DNA of 61,665 nt from Actinomyces sp. GTDB lineage: Bacteria > Actinomycetota > Actinomycetes > Actinomycetales > Actinomycetaceae. This document shows, piece after piece, positions 1 to 8,411 of this stretch. The stretch's first letter is position 1, and every line of letters begins with the position of its first letter. The stretch is taken from contig NZ_JAUMUL010000011.1 of the NCBI RefSeq assembly GCF_030530635.1, forward strand, positions 1 through 61,665, in the 5' to 3' direction. A program made the position numbers and the translations under genes. The notes under the pieces are model-generated. The model did not search any database and was not told the origin of the DNA. It saw only the letters and a program-made list of their open reading frames with translations.

Positions 1-128
1 CCCCGGGGCTGGCACTACCCCCCCCCCAAACCCGGGCCGAGGCCGGGGGGCGGGGGCCGGATTGTGTGGCCCGGCGCCGCCGCCGTCGTTCAGCACCGCT
101 TGTTCAGTGCCGCTTCGCTACCACCCAG
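1..128. other. C/G-homopolymer-rich window edge, no gene
   Basis: This stretch lies downstream of the minus-strand glycosidase gene. It holds a run of ten C (18-27) and long G runs (45-50, 52-56). I see no coding potential. It could act as a GC-rich 3' terminator region for the bgl operon, but no clean hairpin with a U-tract is visible. Homopolymer lengths may be unreliable. Confidence 0.4.
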
Positions 129-1577
129 TCAGGATTCGGATCCGAAGTACTCGGATGCCGCCTCATTCACAGACGCCCCGCGCGAAGCAATAACGCTCTC
201 ATACCAGTAGGAGGAGTCCTTACGTACTCGCCGCAGGTCCTTGAGGTCGAACTCGTCGCGGTTGACATAGATGAACCCGTAGCGCTTGCGGAAGCCCTGA
301 TGTGTTGAGACCAGGTCAATGGCCGACCAGGGGCAGTACCCGAGTATCTCCACGCCATCGGCCAGGGCCAGCCGCATCTGCTCAATGTGCCGGCGCAGGT
401 AGTCGATGCGGTAGTCGTCGTGGACGCGGCCGTCATCGGCCAAGGTGTCGAACGCGCCCAGGCCGTTCTCGGTGACCAGCAGCGGAAGATGATAGCGGTC
501 CCAAAGGGCCCGGAAGGTGGTGCGGAAACCGACCGGATCGATCTCCCAGCCGAAGGCGTTGCGGGGCAGGTTGGGGTTGTCCACGCCCTTGTACAGGCCG
601 ATCTCCCCACGGATCATCTGCTGGTCTCCCGGCCGTGTGGACTCATCCGAAGCGTCTCCGGTGGGGGCGGCCGCCGTGGCGGTGGTGTAGTAGTTGAAGG
701 CCAGGAAGTCTGGTCTGGCCGCATCCAGGATCTCCATCTCTCCCGCTTGGATCTGAGGCGCCCAGCCCTTCTCCACCAGGTACGCCCACACGGTCGAGTT
801 GTAGCGGCCCCTGACCGCCAGGTCGGTGTAGAGCCAGTTGCGGATGGCGTTGAGGTCGTCAGCGGCCAGAACATCCTCCGGTCTGCAGGAGGCGGGGTAG
901 ACGTAGGCGATGTTGGGGGCCGGCCCGATCTTCGCCTCGGGGAGCATCTCGTGGCACAGGATCATGACACGGGCCTGTGCCAGGAACATGCCGTGGTTCT
1001 GCTGGTACAGGTCGCGTCGGGCAGCATCGCCGTCCAACTGCGTGGTGCCGAGCATCTTGCCGTGCATGATCATCATGTTCTGCTCGTTGATGGTCAGCCA
1101 ATAGCGCACCTTGGCCCCGTATTCGCTGAAAAGCACGCGGGCGAACTCGACGAAGCCGGTAACGGTTCTTGGGCTCGCCCAGCCGCCGAACTCCTGAAGA
1201 GCCTGTGGCAGGTCGAAGTGATACATGGTGACGATCGGCTCAATACCCGCATCGCGCAAGGCATCGATGAGACGGTGGTAGAAGGCGACCCCCGCCGGAT
1301 TCACCCGGCCGTCGCCGTCGGGAATGATGCGGGTCCAGGCGATGGAGAAGCGGTAGGCCCGCAACCCCATCTGCTTCATCAGCGCCACGTCCTCCTCCAC
1401 ATGGTGGTAGTGGTCCGCGGTCACCTTGAAGTCGGTGGTGCCCTCGGGGTGTTCAATGACATCCTGTACTGACGGCCCTTTGCCATCCTCATCCCAGGCG
1501 CCCTCCACCTGGTAGGCGGAGGTCGAGGCCCCCCACAAGAACGTCTCGGGGAAGGGCGGCGGCTGTCTATACTGCAT
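129..1577 (-). CDS. bglA: 6-phospho-beta-glucosidase (GH1)
   Basis: 482-residue glycoside hydrolase family 1 enzyme, close to the usual family length. It should cleave phosphorylated beta-glucosides imported by the adjacent PTS permease, in the cytoplasm. The N-terminal FLWGASTSAYQVEGA block is typical of GH1. The acid/base Glu is in TINEQN (E165) and the nucleophile Glu in TENGLGAFD (E370). The C-terminal KRYGFIYVNRD segment, with upstream Ser, resembles the phosphate-binding loop of 6-phospho enzymes, so I prefer that over a plain beta-glucosidase. The ATG start has GGAG 5 nt upstream. It follows the PTS gene by about 70 nt on the same strand, so they probably form one operon. The exact substrate (cellobiose, arbutin or salicin) is inferred only. 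Confidence 0.92.
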   Translation of the reverse strand: MQYRQPPPFPETFLWGASTSAYQVEGAWDEDGKGPSVQDVIEHPEGTTDFKVTADHYHHVEEDVALMKQMGLRAYRFSIAWTRIIPDGDGRVNPAGVAFYHRLIDALRDAGIEPIVTMYHFDLPQALQEFGGWASPRTVTGFVEFARVLFSEYGAKVRYWLTINEQNMMIMHGKMLGTTQLDGDAARRDLYQQNHGMFLAQARVMILCHEMLPEAKIGPAPNIAYVYPASCRPEDVLAADDLNAIRNWLYTDLAVRGRYNSTVWAYLVEKGWAPQIQAGEMEILDAARPDFLAFNYYTTATAAAPTGDASDESTRPGDQQMIRGEIGLYKGVDNPNLPRNAFGWEIDPVGFRTTFRALWDRYHLPLLVTENGLGAFDTLADDGRVHDDYRIDYLRRHIEQMRLALADGVEILGYCPWSAIDLVSTHQGFRKRYGFIYVNRDEFDLKDLRRVRKDSSYWYESVIASRGASVNEAASEYFGSES

Positions 1578-1647
1578 TCGTACTCCTTAGCTGTTTGTCG
1601 GGATTCGTGTCAGGCGGAGGAAGCGCGGCATAGGCGACGCGCGGGCG

Positions 1648-3627
1648 TCAACGGACCGCCATGAGCAGGGGGTCGCCGGCTTCCACCTGCCCGTCGGCCA
1701 GGGGATTAACCTTGGAGAAGGCGGTGGCGTCGGTGACGATGACGATCGTGGTCGGGTCCAATCCGGCGGCCCGGATCGCCTCCATGTCGGCAACGGCCAG
1801 GACGTCCCCGGCCTTGACCTGAGAACCCTGAGCTACCACCTGGGTGAAGGGCGCCCCCTCGAGCCTCACGGTGTCCAGGCCGATGTGCACCAGCACCTCG
1901 GCACCGGTGAATGCACGGATTCCGAAGGCATGTCCCATGGACACGATGACCTCCCCGCTGATGGGTGCGGTCACGGTGCCGTCAGCGGGGAGCACCGCCA
2001 GTCCCTGACCCATGGCGCCGGAGGAGAAGGCCGCATCTGCCACGTCCGACAGGGCCACGGCCCGTCCGGAAACCGGCGCGAGAATCTCCAAGTCCTCAAC
2101 GATCGGCACGGCTCCGTCGGCAGCAGCCATCACCACTGTCCCCGCCGGTACGGGCTGCTCGTCCTCGGACTCGTCGAGTTCGGCCTCCCAGGCAGCAATG
2201 TCCTTGTCGCGCTCGGACTTGGACAAACCGAAGAAGAAGGTGCCGATCACGCCCACCAGGAAGCCGATCACGGTAGACAAGAGCAGCCACCGGAAAGTGG
2301 AGGGGCCGCCGTCGACACTGCCGAAGCCGATCGGGAGAGTCAGCACCGACGCCGCACCAGTGCCGTACACCAGCGTGTGGGTGGCACCGGCGAATGCGCC
2401 CCCGAGCGCTCCGCCGACACAACCGATGATGAATGGACGCTTGCGGGGCAGGTTGACGCCGTAGATGGCGGGCTCGGTGATGCCGAATATGCCGGCGACG
2501 GCGGCGGAACCCGCCAGCGCCTTGGTCCTGGCCGAGCGGGCACGCAGGAACACGCCGAGAGCAGCGCCGGCCTGGGCCAGAACAGGCGCGAAGATCAGGG
2601 CCTTGAGCGGGTCGTAGCCCTGAGTGGTCAGATTGTTGATGAACACCGGGGCCAGGCCCCAGTGCGCTCCGAAGATGACCAGGACCTGCCACAGTGCGCC
2701 CAGCACAATGCCCGCCAGCCACGGCGCGAAGTTGTAAATCGCCAGTAGTACGGCGGCGATGCCCTCACCGAGCCAGACCCCGGCCGGGCCTAGAGCTATG
2801 TGGGTGATCGGGACGATGACCACCAGTACCAGCAGCGGAGTCAGGAAGTTGCGCAGCGACTCGTGGAAGATCCGGTTGCCGAGCCGCTCCACATAACCGG
2901 CGAGCCATACTGCGATGATGATGGGGATGACCGTGGAGGTGTAGGACTGCAGATTGACGGGGATGAAGAAGAACTTGATCACGTTTCCCAGTTGCCCCCA
3001 GGCACGCAGATTGGTGTCGGCCAACTCGCCGTCGATCGGCATCTGGATGGTGCCGAACTGCGTGTAGAGCATCGCGGCGGCGATGGTGATCGCCGTCATC
3101 TGGTTGACGCGGAACTTCCTGGCGGAGGTGACGGCCAGGTAGACCGGCAGAAGCAGGAAGAAGCAGTCGGAGATGCCGTAGAAGATCTGGTAGGTGGTGG
3201 ACGTGGCGGAGACCCAGTCCAGGGCGACCGTCATCAGCAGCAGGCCCTTGAGGATACCGACCGCGCACAGGGGCCCGAGGATCGGGGTGAACAGGGAGGA
3301 CAGGATGTCGACGGCCCTGGACAGGATATTCCCACCGGCCCCGCCCACCTCGCCATCGTCGCGTTCGGATTCGCGCAGCGAGGCGGGCAGCCCGGCGAAC
3401 ACCTTGGGTACGGAATTGCCGATGACCACCTGGAACTGCCCACCCGACTCCACCACAGTCACCACGCCGGGCAGGGTGCTGATCGTCTCCCTGTCCGCCT
3501 TGGACGTATCCCTGAGATTGAAGCGGAGACGGGTGGCGCAGTGAACGACTTGAGCGACGTTCGCCTCGCCGCCGACCCGGTCCAGGATATCTACGGCCAA
3601 CGCCTCGTAATCCACGGTTTTGGGCAT
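1648..3627 (-). CDS. bglF: PTS beta-glucoside transporter subunit IIBCA
   Basis: 659-residue membrane permease with fused domains. EIIB is at about 1-90, with the phosphorylated Cys30 in VVHCATRLRF. EIIC is at about 110-460, multi-spanning, with the segment FGITEPAIYGVNLP. EIIA is at about 500-659, with active His near 581 in VLVHIGLDTV. It imports and phosphorylates beta-glucosides using HPr-phosphate. The open frame extends 33 codons upstream, but I chose the ATG at 3627 because AGGAGG lies just before it and the domain begins there. The neighbouring GH1 enzyme supports the substrate. No LicT/BglG-type antiterminator gene or clear RAT hairpin is visible in 3628-3812. Confidence 0.93.
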   Translation of the reverse strand: MPKTVDYEALAVDILDRVGGEANVAQVVHCATRLRFNLRDTSKADRETISTLPGVVTVVESGGQFQVVIGNSVPKVFAGLPASLRESERDDGEVGGAGGNILSRAVDILSSLFTPILGPLCAVGILKGLLLMTVALDWVSATSTTYQIFYGISDCFFLLLPVYLAVTSARKFRVNQMTAITIAAAMLYTQFGTIQMPIDGELADTNLRAWGQLGNVIKFFFIPVNLQSYTSTVIPIIIAVWLAGYVERLGNRIFHESLRNFLTPLLVLVVIVPITHIALGPAGVWLGEGIAAVLLAIYNFAPWLAGIVLGALWQVLVIFGAHWGLAPVFINNLTTQGYDPLKALIFAPVLAQAGAALGVFLRARSARTKALAGSAAVAGIFGITEPAIYGVNLPRKRPFIIGCVGGALGGAFAGATHTLVYGTGAASVLTLPIGFGSVDGGPSTFRWLLLSTVIGFLVGVIGTFFFGLSKSERDKDIAAWEAELDESEDEQPVPAGTVVMAAADGAVPIVEDLEILAPVSGRAVALSDVADAAFSSGAMGQGLAVLPADGTVTAPISGEVIVSMGHAFGIRAFTGAEVLVHIGLDTVRLEGAPFTQVVAQGSQVKAGDVLAVADMEAIRAAGLDPTTIVIVTDATAFSKVNPLADGQVEAGDPLLMAVR

Positions 3628-3812
3628 GAATCCTCCTTGAGTCATGCAGATCCGCCTGCAACAGGTCCAACCGATCTGGTGGGCTGTTAGCGCGGCGGGG
3701 CGGGTAGGAGATGCCGAGCACATCACTGGGGCGCGGCCATTCCACGCTAGCAGGTCCGGCCAGGAAAGGGCAGCCCGAGTCTCGCAGACAATTCGTGTGT
3801 GGCACCCGGAAC

Positions 3813-4901
3813 TCAGACGGCGGTGACATCCTCGGGACGGATGGGCCCGGGCACGGGCACCCCCAGCACGGCGGCGGTGTCGAGCACGTCCTGGCGCATC
3901 TGGGCCAGCAGTGGTTCCAGGCCGTCGAAGGCGAGCATGGGGCGCAGCCTCTCCACCAGCTCGATGACCACGACCTCCCCGTACAGGTTCAGGTCCGCAC
4001 GACCGAGCACATGCGCCTCAACGGTACGGTCGGGTACGTCGTCGAAGGTTGGATTAGTGCCGATGGAGATGGCGGCCGGCAGCCGCTCCTCCCCCGCCGC
4101 CCCACCGACGACACCCGCCTTAGGGGATCGCACCAGCCAACCCGCGTAGACGCCGTCGGGCGGGACCACACCGGCGGTGGCCGCATCCAGGTTGGCCGTG
4201 GGGAAGCCGAGTTCGCGGCCACGGCGGTGCCCGTGAATGACCGTTCCCCGCAGGCGGTGAACGTGGCCGAGGACATGCGCGGCGCCGCGCAGATCACCTT
4301 CCTGCAGCAGCCGACGCACCCAGGTGGAGGACCAGCGGCGGCCTGAGGGGGCCAGTACATCGGCGACGATCTCCACATCAATGCCGTCGGCCCGCCCGAT
4401 CTGCCGCAGGGTGTCGGCGTCCCCGCTGTTGCCGCGCCCGAAGCGCACGTCGTCGCCGACCACGATCGCCTTAGCCCCCAGCAGGCCCTCCAACCAGTCG
4501 CGCACGAACTCCTCCGGCTCCTGATCGGCGAACTCAAGGGTGTAATGCACCACGAGCACCGCGTCCAGGCCTGTGCCCGCCAGTGACTCCAGCCGGTCCG
4601 CGAGGGAGGCGATCATGGACAGCCGGGCCTGCGGACGATGCACCGCGGCCGGGTGCGGATCAAAGGTGACGGCAATGGCCCGAGGGCGCCGGCCCCCGGG
4701 ACCGGCCGCAAGTCGAGTCCGCTCGACGACGCGAGCGAGAATCGCCTGGTGGCCGCGATGAACGCCGTCGAAGACGCCGACGGTGACCACGCTGCCGGGG
4801 CCGCCCGGGTCTTTCAGATCAGCGGGCACTTGCTCCGCGCCGTACCAGATCTCCACCGCGATACCCGTCTCAGTCCGCGGCCTCGAGGCCGTGCCAGGCA
4901 C
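3813..4901 (-). CDS. ribF: Bifunctional riboflavin kinase / FAD synthetase
   Basis: 362 residues, slightly longer than typical RibF (about 310-330). It makes FMN from riboflavin and then FAD from FMN in the cytoplasm. The N-terminal nucleotidyltransferase motif is GVFDGVHRGHQAI. The C-terminal riboflavin kinase domain has HGHRRGRELGFPTANL, where the PTAN signature binds substrate. It lies downstream of truB on the same strand with a 73-nt gap, the common truB-ribF order. The start is uncertain: GTG at 4901 is the longest choice, and another in-frame GTG lies shortly downstream before EIWYG. No strong Shine-Dalgarno decides between them. Confidence 0.94.
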   Translation of the reverse strand: MPGTASRPRTETGIAVEIWYGAEQVPADLKDPGGPGSVVTVGVFDGVHRGHQAILARVVERTRLAAGPGGRRPRAIAVTFDPHPAAVHRPQARLSMIASLADRLESLAGTGLDAVLVVHYTLEFADQEPEEFVRDWLEGLLGAKAIVVGDDVRFGRGNSGDADTLRQIGRADGIDVEIVADVLAPSGRRWSSTWVRRLLQEGDLRGAAHVLGHVHRLRGTVIHGHRRGRELGFPTANLDAATAGVVPPDGVYAGWLVRSPKAGVVGGAAGEERLPAAISIGTNPTFDDVPDRTVEAHVLGRADLNLYGEVVVIELVERLRPMLAFDGLEPLLAQMRQDVLDTAAVLGVPVPGPIRPEDVTAV

Positions 4902-4974
4902 GGCCGCATATGGTCTGGTTCAAGGGTGTCTCCTGCAATTGGGCGCTCCGCCGCGTTCACGGCTGGTCATGATC

Positions 4975-6024
4975 TTATTCGGACGTATTTGTCGACGCTT
5001 CGGGAAGTACGAGTACGGGGCGGGTGCTTCCGCGCTTGAGAGTCAACAGTGCCACGAGCCCGCCCGCCGGGTCGAACCCGGCCGCCACGTGGGGCGCGCC
5101 CCCTCCCACAGCCTGGGGGCCGGCCGGTTGCTGCGGAACCCGCGCCCGGTCGAGCACCTCGGCGGGAAGCGCCTGCCCGAAGCGCAGTGCCCGGGCCTCA
5201 TCCGCCTTCAGGGCGACAGCGGAGAAACAGCGCCGCGCAACCTCCACCAAGGGCATTACCGGCAGGCCCTGCCCAGCCCCGACTGTGGCGGCCAGGGACT
5301 CCACGGCAGCGGACTCAGCGACCGTGAAGGGCCCGACTCCGGTGCGCCGCAGGACAGTCAGGTGCGCACCGCAGCCCAGGGCGGCCCCGAGATCGCGGGC
5401 CAGAGCGCGCACGTAGGTGCCTGAGGAGCAGTGCACCTCCAGGTCGAGATCAACCACCGCGGTGCCGTCTACGGATGTGGCGGGCCGCGGATCACCGGTG
5501 CGGATGAGTCCATGGATGGTGACCGGGCGGGCCGGCAGAGTGACGTCCTCGCCGTCACGCACGCGCGCATAAGAACGCACGCCATCGACCTTGATAGCTG
5601 ATACCGACGAGGGCACCTGCATGATCGGCCCGGTGAGTCCGGACAGGGCCGCATCGATCCGGGCGGTAAGGCCGGACTCGGCCGTGCAGCCGCAAGAACC
5701 GGTGATCTCGCCGTCGGCGTCCTCAGTGAGCGTGGTCTGCCCCAGGCGGACGGTGGCTCCATAGGTCTTGTCCGCACCGACCAGGTGAGTCAGGAAGCGG
5801 GTGGCACGGCCGATGCCGAGCAGCAGGAGGCCGGTGGCCATGGGGTCCAGGGTGCCGGCATGGCCGACTTTACGGGTGGCGGCCAGGCGCCGGGTCATGG
5901 CGACCGCGTCGTGGCTGGTGATGCCGGCCGGCTTGTCGAGTAGAAGCAGTCCGTCGGGGGCTGTGACGAGGCCGCGCGGGACGTCGATGCGGCGTCCTCC
6001 GGGACCACCTGCGTGTCGGTTCAC
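4975..6024 (-). CDS. truB: tRNA pseudouridine(55) synthase TruB
   Basis: 349 residues. It isomerises U55 in the T-loop of tRNAs. The catalytic Asp60 lies in GHAGTLDPMATG, and the opening GLLLLDKPAGITSHD block is typical of TruB. A C-terminal PUA-like extension follows. The first codons overlap the end of rbfA by 4 nt, indicating translational coupling in the infB-rbfA-truB-ribF cluster. Confidence 0.95.
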   Translation of the reverse strand: MNRHAGGPGGRRIDVPRGLVTAPDGLLLLDKPAGITSHDAVAMTRRLAATRKVGHAGTLDPMATGLLLLGIGRATRFLTHLVGADKTYGATVRLGQTTLTEDADGEITGSCGCTAESGLTARIDAALSGLTGPIMQVPSSVSAIKVDGVRSYARVRDGEDVTLPARPVTIHGLIRTGDPRPATSVDGTAVVDLDLEVHCSSGTYVRALARDLGAALGCGAHLTVLRRTGVGPFTVAESAAVESLAATVGAGQGLPVMPLVEVARRCFSAVALKADEARALRFGQALPAEVLDRARVPQQPAGPQAVGGGAPHVAAGFDPAGGLVALLTLKRGSTRPVLVLPEASTNTSE

Positions 6025-6515
6025 GCCCCGGCCTCCTCCTCACCGCTCCCTGCTTCGGTCGGCTCGTGGTTGTCCGGGTCTGCGGTCTGCTCGTCTACAT
6101 CGTCGTGACGGTAGGGATCGGCCTCGCCGGCGTACTGAGCGCCCGCGTAGGTGCGCGCGATCTCCTCGTCGCGGGCGCGCGCCTTGGTCAGGGCGTCCTC
6201 AAGGGCCTGAGCCTGGGCGGGCAGCGAATCCGGCTGGAAGACAATCGCGGGGGTCAGGCGGATGCCGAGCGCACGACCGACCTCAGAACGGATCAGGCCG
6301 GTGGCCGAGCGCAGTGCGGCAGCGGTGTCCTCCCGCTCCTCATCGGTGCCGTAGACGGTGTAGAAAACAGTCGCCTGCTGCAGGTCCCCGGTCACGCGCA
6401 CGTCGGTGATGGTGATGAAACCGATCCTGGGGTCCTTGATCCTGCCCTGCAGAAGACGAGCGACGGTTTCCTGAATGTGGTCGGCGACCTTGCGGACGCG
6501 GGCTGCGTCGGCCAT
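6021..6515 (-). CDS. rbfA: Ribosome-binding factor A
   Basis: 164 residues. RbfA is a 30S maturation factor acting on the 5' end of 16S rRNA. The core (about 1-115) shows RVRKVADHIQETVARLLQ and DPRIGFITITDVRVTGD, both family hallmarks. The C-terminal about 40 residues are acidic and probably disordered. AAGGAG lies upstream of the ATG. It is separated from infB by a 1.9-kb segment carrying two plus-strand genes, whereas infB and rbfA are usually adjacent. Confidence 0.94.
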   Translation of the reverse strand: MADAARVRKVADHIQETVARLLQGRIKDPRIGFITITDVRVTGDLQQATVFYTVYGTDEEREDTAAALRSATGLIRSEVGRALGIRLTPAIVFQPDSLPAQAQALEDALTKARARDEEIARTYAGAQYAGEADPYRHDDVDEQTADPDNHEPTEAGSGEEEAGA

Positions 6516-6739
6516 GAGGACTCCTTAACACTGAAGACGTACGCGGACGGCTGCCGGCAACGGCTGCGGATGCGGTGCGCCCACACACCTGGAACCGGCG
6601 GACGGACCATTGTGCACCACCGGCAGCCCGATCGCCAGGTAGACGCCGAACAAGTGGCCCAAGCGGCAGTCACCGTGCATCGGGTTTATCCTCACACAAG
6701 TGCTTGTCCACCCGAGCCACCCGAACAGGACCGCCCCAC

Positions 6740-7723
6740 GTGAACGCCTCCTCCCCCACGCCCAAGCCGCCGCCCGCTGCCACAGCTTCCCGCTCCCCCG
6801 CCTGGCACAGGTCTCCCGGCGAGGACGCCTCTGGTGTGGCGATGGTGCTCGGCTGCTACCTGCTGTGGGGCACGTTCCCGCTGTACTTCCATCTTCTGCA
6901 GGCCGCCGGCAGCGTGGAGATCATCGGGCATCGGCTGGTATGGACGCTGGTCACCTGCCTGGGATTGACCTCGTTGCGGAGATCCTGGCCCGCGCTGCAC
7001 GCGGCACTCACCGCACCACGGATCCTCGGCACCCTCGGGCTCGCGGGCCTGCTGGTGTCGGTCAACTGGCTGGTTTACGTCTATGCGGTCAACTCCGATC
7101 GCACTGCCGATGCGGCGCTGGGGTACTTCATCAACCCGTTGGTGACGGTGGTACTCGCGGCGGTCTTCCTGGGTGAGCGGCTGCGGCCGGCGCAGGGGGT
7201 CGCCGTGGGCATTGCGGTAGTGGCGATCGCCGTGCTGGTGGTGGCACAGGGCTCGCTGCCATGGATCTCCCTGTCGCTCGCCTTCAGCTTCGGGCTGTAC
7301 GGGCTGGTGAAGAAGCGTGTGGGCGCGCGGGTGGATGCGCTCACCGGCCTGACGGTGGAGAGCGGCTGTATGACGCCGGTGGCCCTGGCCTACTTCGCCT
7401 GGCTGTACACGGGCGGGCAGGGCGCCTTGCAGGGGACGACGGCGTCCGGGGCGCTGGCGGCCGGGTTGATGCTGGCCGGCCCGGTGACTGCGGTGCCGCT
7501 GCTGCTGTTCGCCGCGGGCACGCGCCGGGTGCCCCTTTCGATCGTGGGGCTGAGCCAGTACATCACCCCGGTCATGCAGTTCCTGCTGGCCTGGGCGGTG
7601 TTCCACGAGGAGATCTCGCCGGCACGCTGGATCTCGACCGCGTTGGTGTGGGTGGCGGTGGTCGTATTCGTAAGCGACCTTCTGCGTCAGCTGGCGCGGC
7701 GCCCGCACCTGGGCGAGCGCTGA
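6740..7723 (+). CDS. rarD: RarD-type EamA-family permease
   Basis: 327 residues from the proposed GTG start, with about ten membrane segments. The motif MVLGCYLLWGTFPLYFHLLQ and the run GLLVSVNWLVYVYAVNSDR are characteristic of RarD, a DMT-superfamily transporter whose substrate is unclear. The open frame continues to 6575, but that part is low-complexity Pro/Arg/Ser and lacks family similarity. GTG at 6740 leaves a short cytoplasmic tail before the first helix, as usual in the family. It is transcribed against the surrounding infB and rbfA genes, so it is an insertion with its own promoter. Confidence 0.85.
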   Translation: MNASSPTPKPPPAATASRSPAWHRSPGEDASGVAMVLGCYLLWGTFPLYFHLLQAAGSVEIIGHRLVWTLVTCLGLTSLRRSWPALHAALTAPRILGTLGLAGLLVSVNWLVYVYAVNSDRTADAALGYFINPLVTVVLAAVFLGERLRPAQGVAVGIAVVAIAVLVVAQGSLPWISLSLAFSFGLYGLVKKRVGARVDALTGLTVESGCMTPVALAYFAWLYTGGQGALQGTTASGALAAGLMLAGPVTAVPLLLFAAGTRRVPLSIVGLSQYITPVMQFLLAWAVFHEEISPARWISTALVWVAVVVFVSDLLRQLARRPHLGER

Positions 7724-7775
7724 AACCGCGAGTAAAGCGCCCGAACCGGCGGATACGTGATGTGAGGCAACAGCA

Positions 7776-7803
7776 TCGACTGTGGCCCATCTCTCACTAT
7801 ATC
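7776..7803 (+). promoter_or_regulatory. Possible promoter for the small membrane gene
   Basis: TCGACT (7776-7781) and TATATC (7798-7803) are spaced 16 bp apart and match 4 of 6 consensus positions each. They precede the ATG at 7842, which has GGGAGG at 7829-7834. This is pattern matching only. Confidence 0.3.
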
Positions 7804-7841
7804 CTGTTTACGTTGGCGGGTGTGCCCAGGGAGGCGATCAG

Positions 7842-8291
7842 ATGTCGGTGTTCGTAGACGCCTCCTCTACACGTGGTCAGTTGATCTTCTTCGCCATCAC
7901 CCGGGTAATGGCGGTGGTGATCGCACTGGTTGCTTGCTACTCGCAACTGATCGCCATCGACTACCCGCTGCAGTGGCTGAGTCGCCCGCTCGGCGTCGCC
8001 CTGTCGGTCCTCGCAGTGTCGTATCTGGTCACGATAGTTCCAACATTGTCTGAGCCGGCACGGCGCAGGTGGTGCCTGGCGTGGAGCGTAGTCCTACTGG
8101 CTCTCACCGCCTGGACTCTGGGAGCCGTCTTTGCCGCCGCGGTGACCACCGCGGTGCCAGGAGCGCATGTGCTCCTGGCCGACTGCCCCGAACTTACAGG
8201 TGCGCTCATAGTGATGCTGTTAGGCGCACTATGGTTCGGATTCCGCGCCAGCGGGCGGCCCGTCTCATCCAAGTCCTCGCCCGAGACCTGA
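7842..8291 (+). CDS. Small four-helix membrane protein, unknown function
   Basis: 149 residues from the ATG at 7842, which is preceded by GGGAGG at a suitable distance. The longer frame from 7782 has no such signal. Four hydrophobic segments are visible at about residues 13-33, 43-64, 72-97 and 108-126. The polar C-terminus ends in SSKSSPET. I recognise no family. It lies 118 nt after rarD on the same strand and ends at a strong hairpin shared with infB. Confidence 0.65.
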   Translation: MSVFVDASSTRGQLIFFAITRVMAVVIALVACYSQLIAIDYPLQWLSRPLGVALSVLAVSYLVTIVPTLSEPARRRWCLAWSVVLLALTAWTLGAVFAAAVTTAVPGAHVLLADCPELTGALIVMLLGALWFGFRASGRPVSSKSSPET

Positions 8292-8316
8292 GACCGCGAC
8301 GCTCAGAAACGGGCGA

Positions 8317-8357
8317 CGCCGGTGCCGCTGCTCCCATGGGGTACAGCGGCACCGGCG
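8317..8357. terminator. Bidirectional hairpin terminator between the membrane gene and infB
   Basis: Perfect 14-bp inverted repeat: CGCCGGTGCCGCTG (8317-8330) and its complement (8344-8357), with a 13-nt loop. It lies between the plus-strand membrane gene (stop 8291) and the minus-strand infB (stop 8412). There is no U-tract, as is common for GC-rich actinobacterial terminators. Confidence 0.75.
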
Positions 8358-8411
8358 CTCAGATCGGGCGACGAGCCGGGCAGTACCGGACCCGCCGATC
8401 CGGTTGGATTG

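Noticed and set aside
3628..3812. LicT/BglG antiterminator-binding hairpin before bglF
   Set aside because: No RAT-like sequence overlapping a terminator is present in the upstream region.
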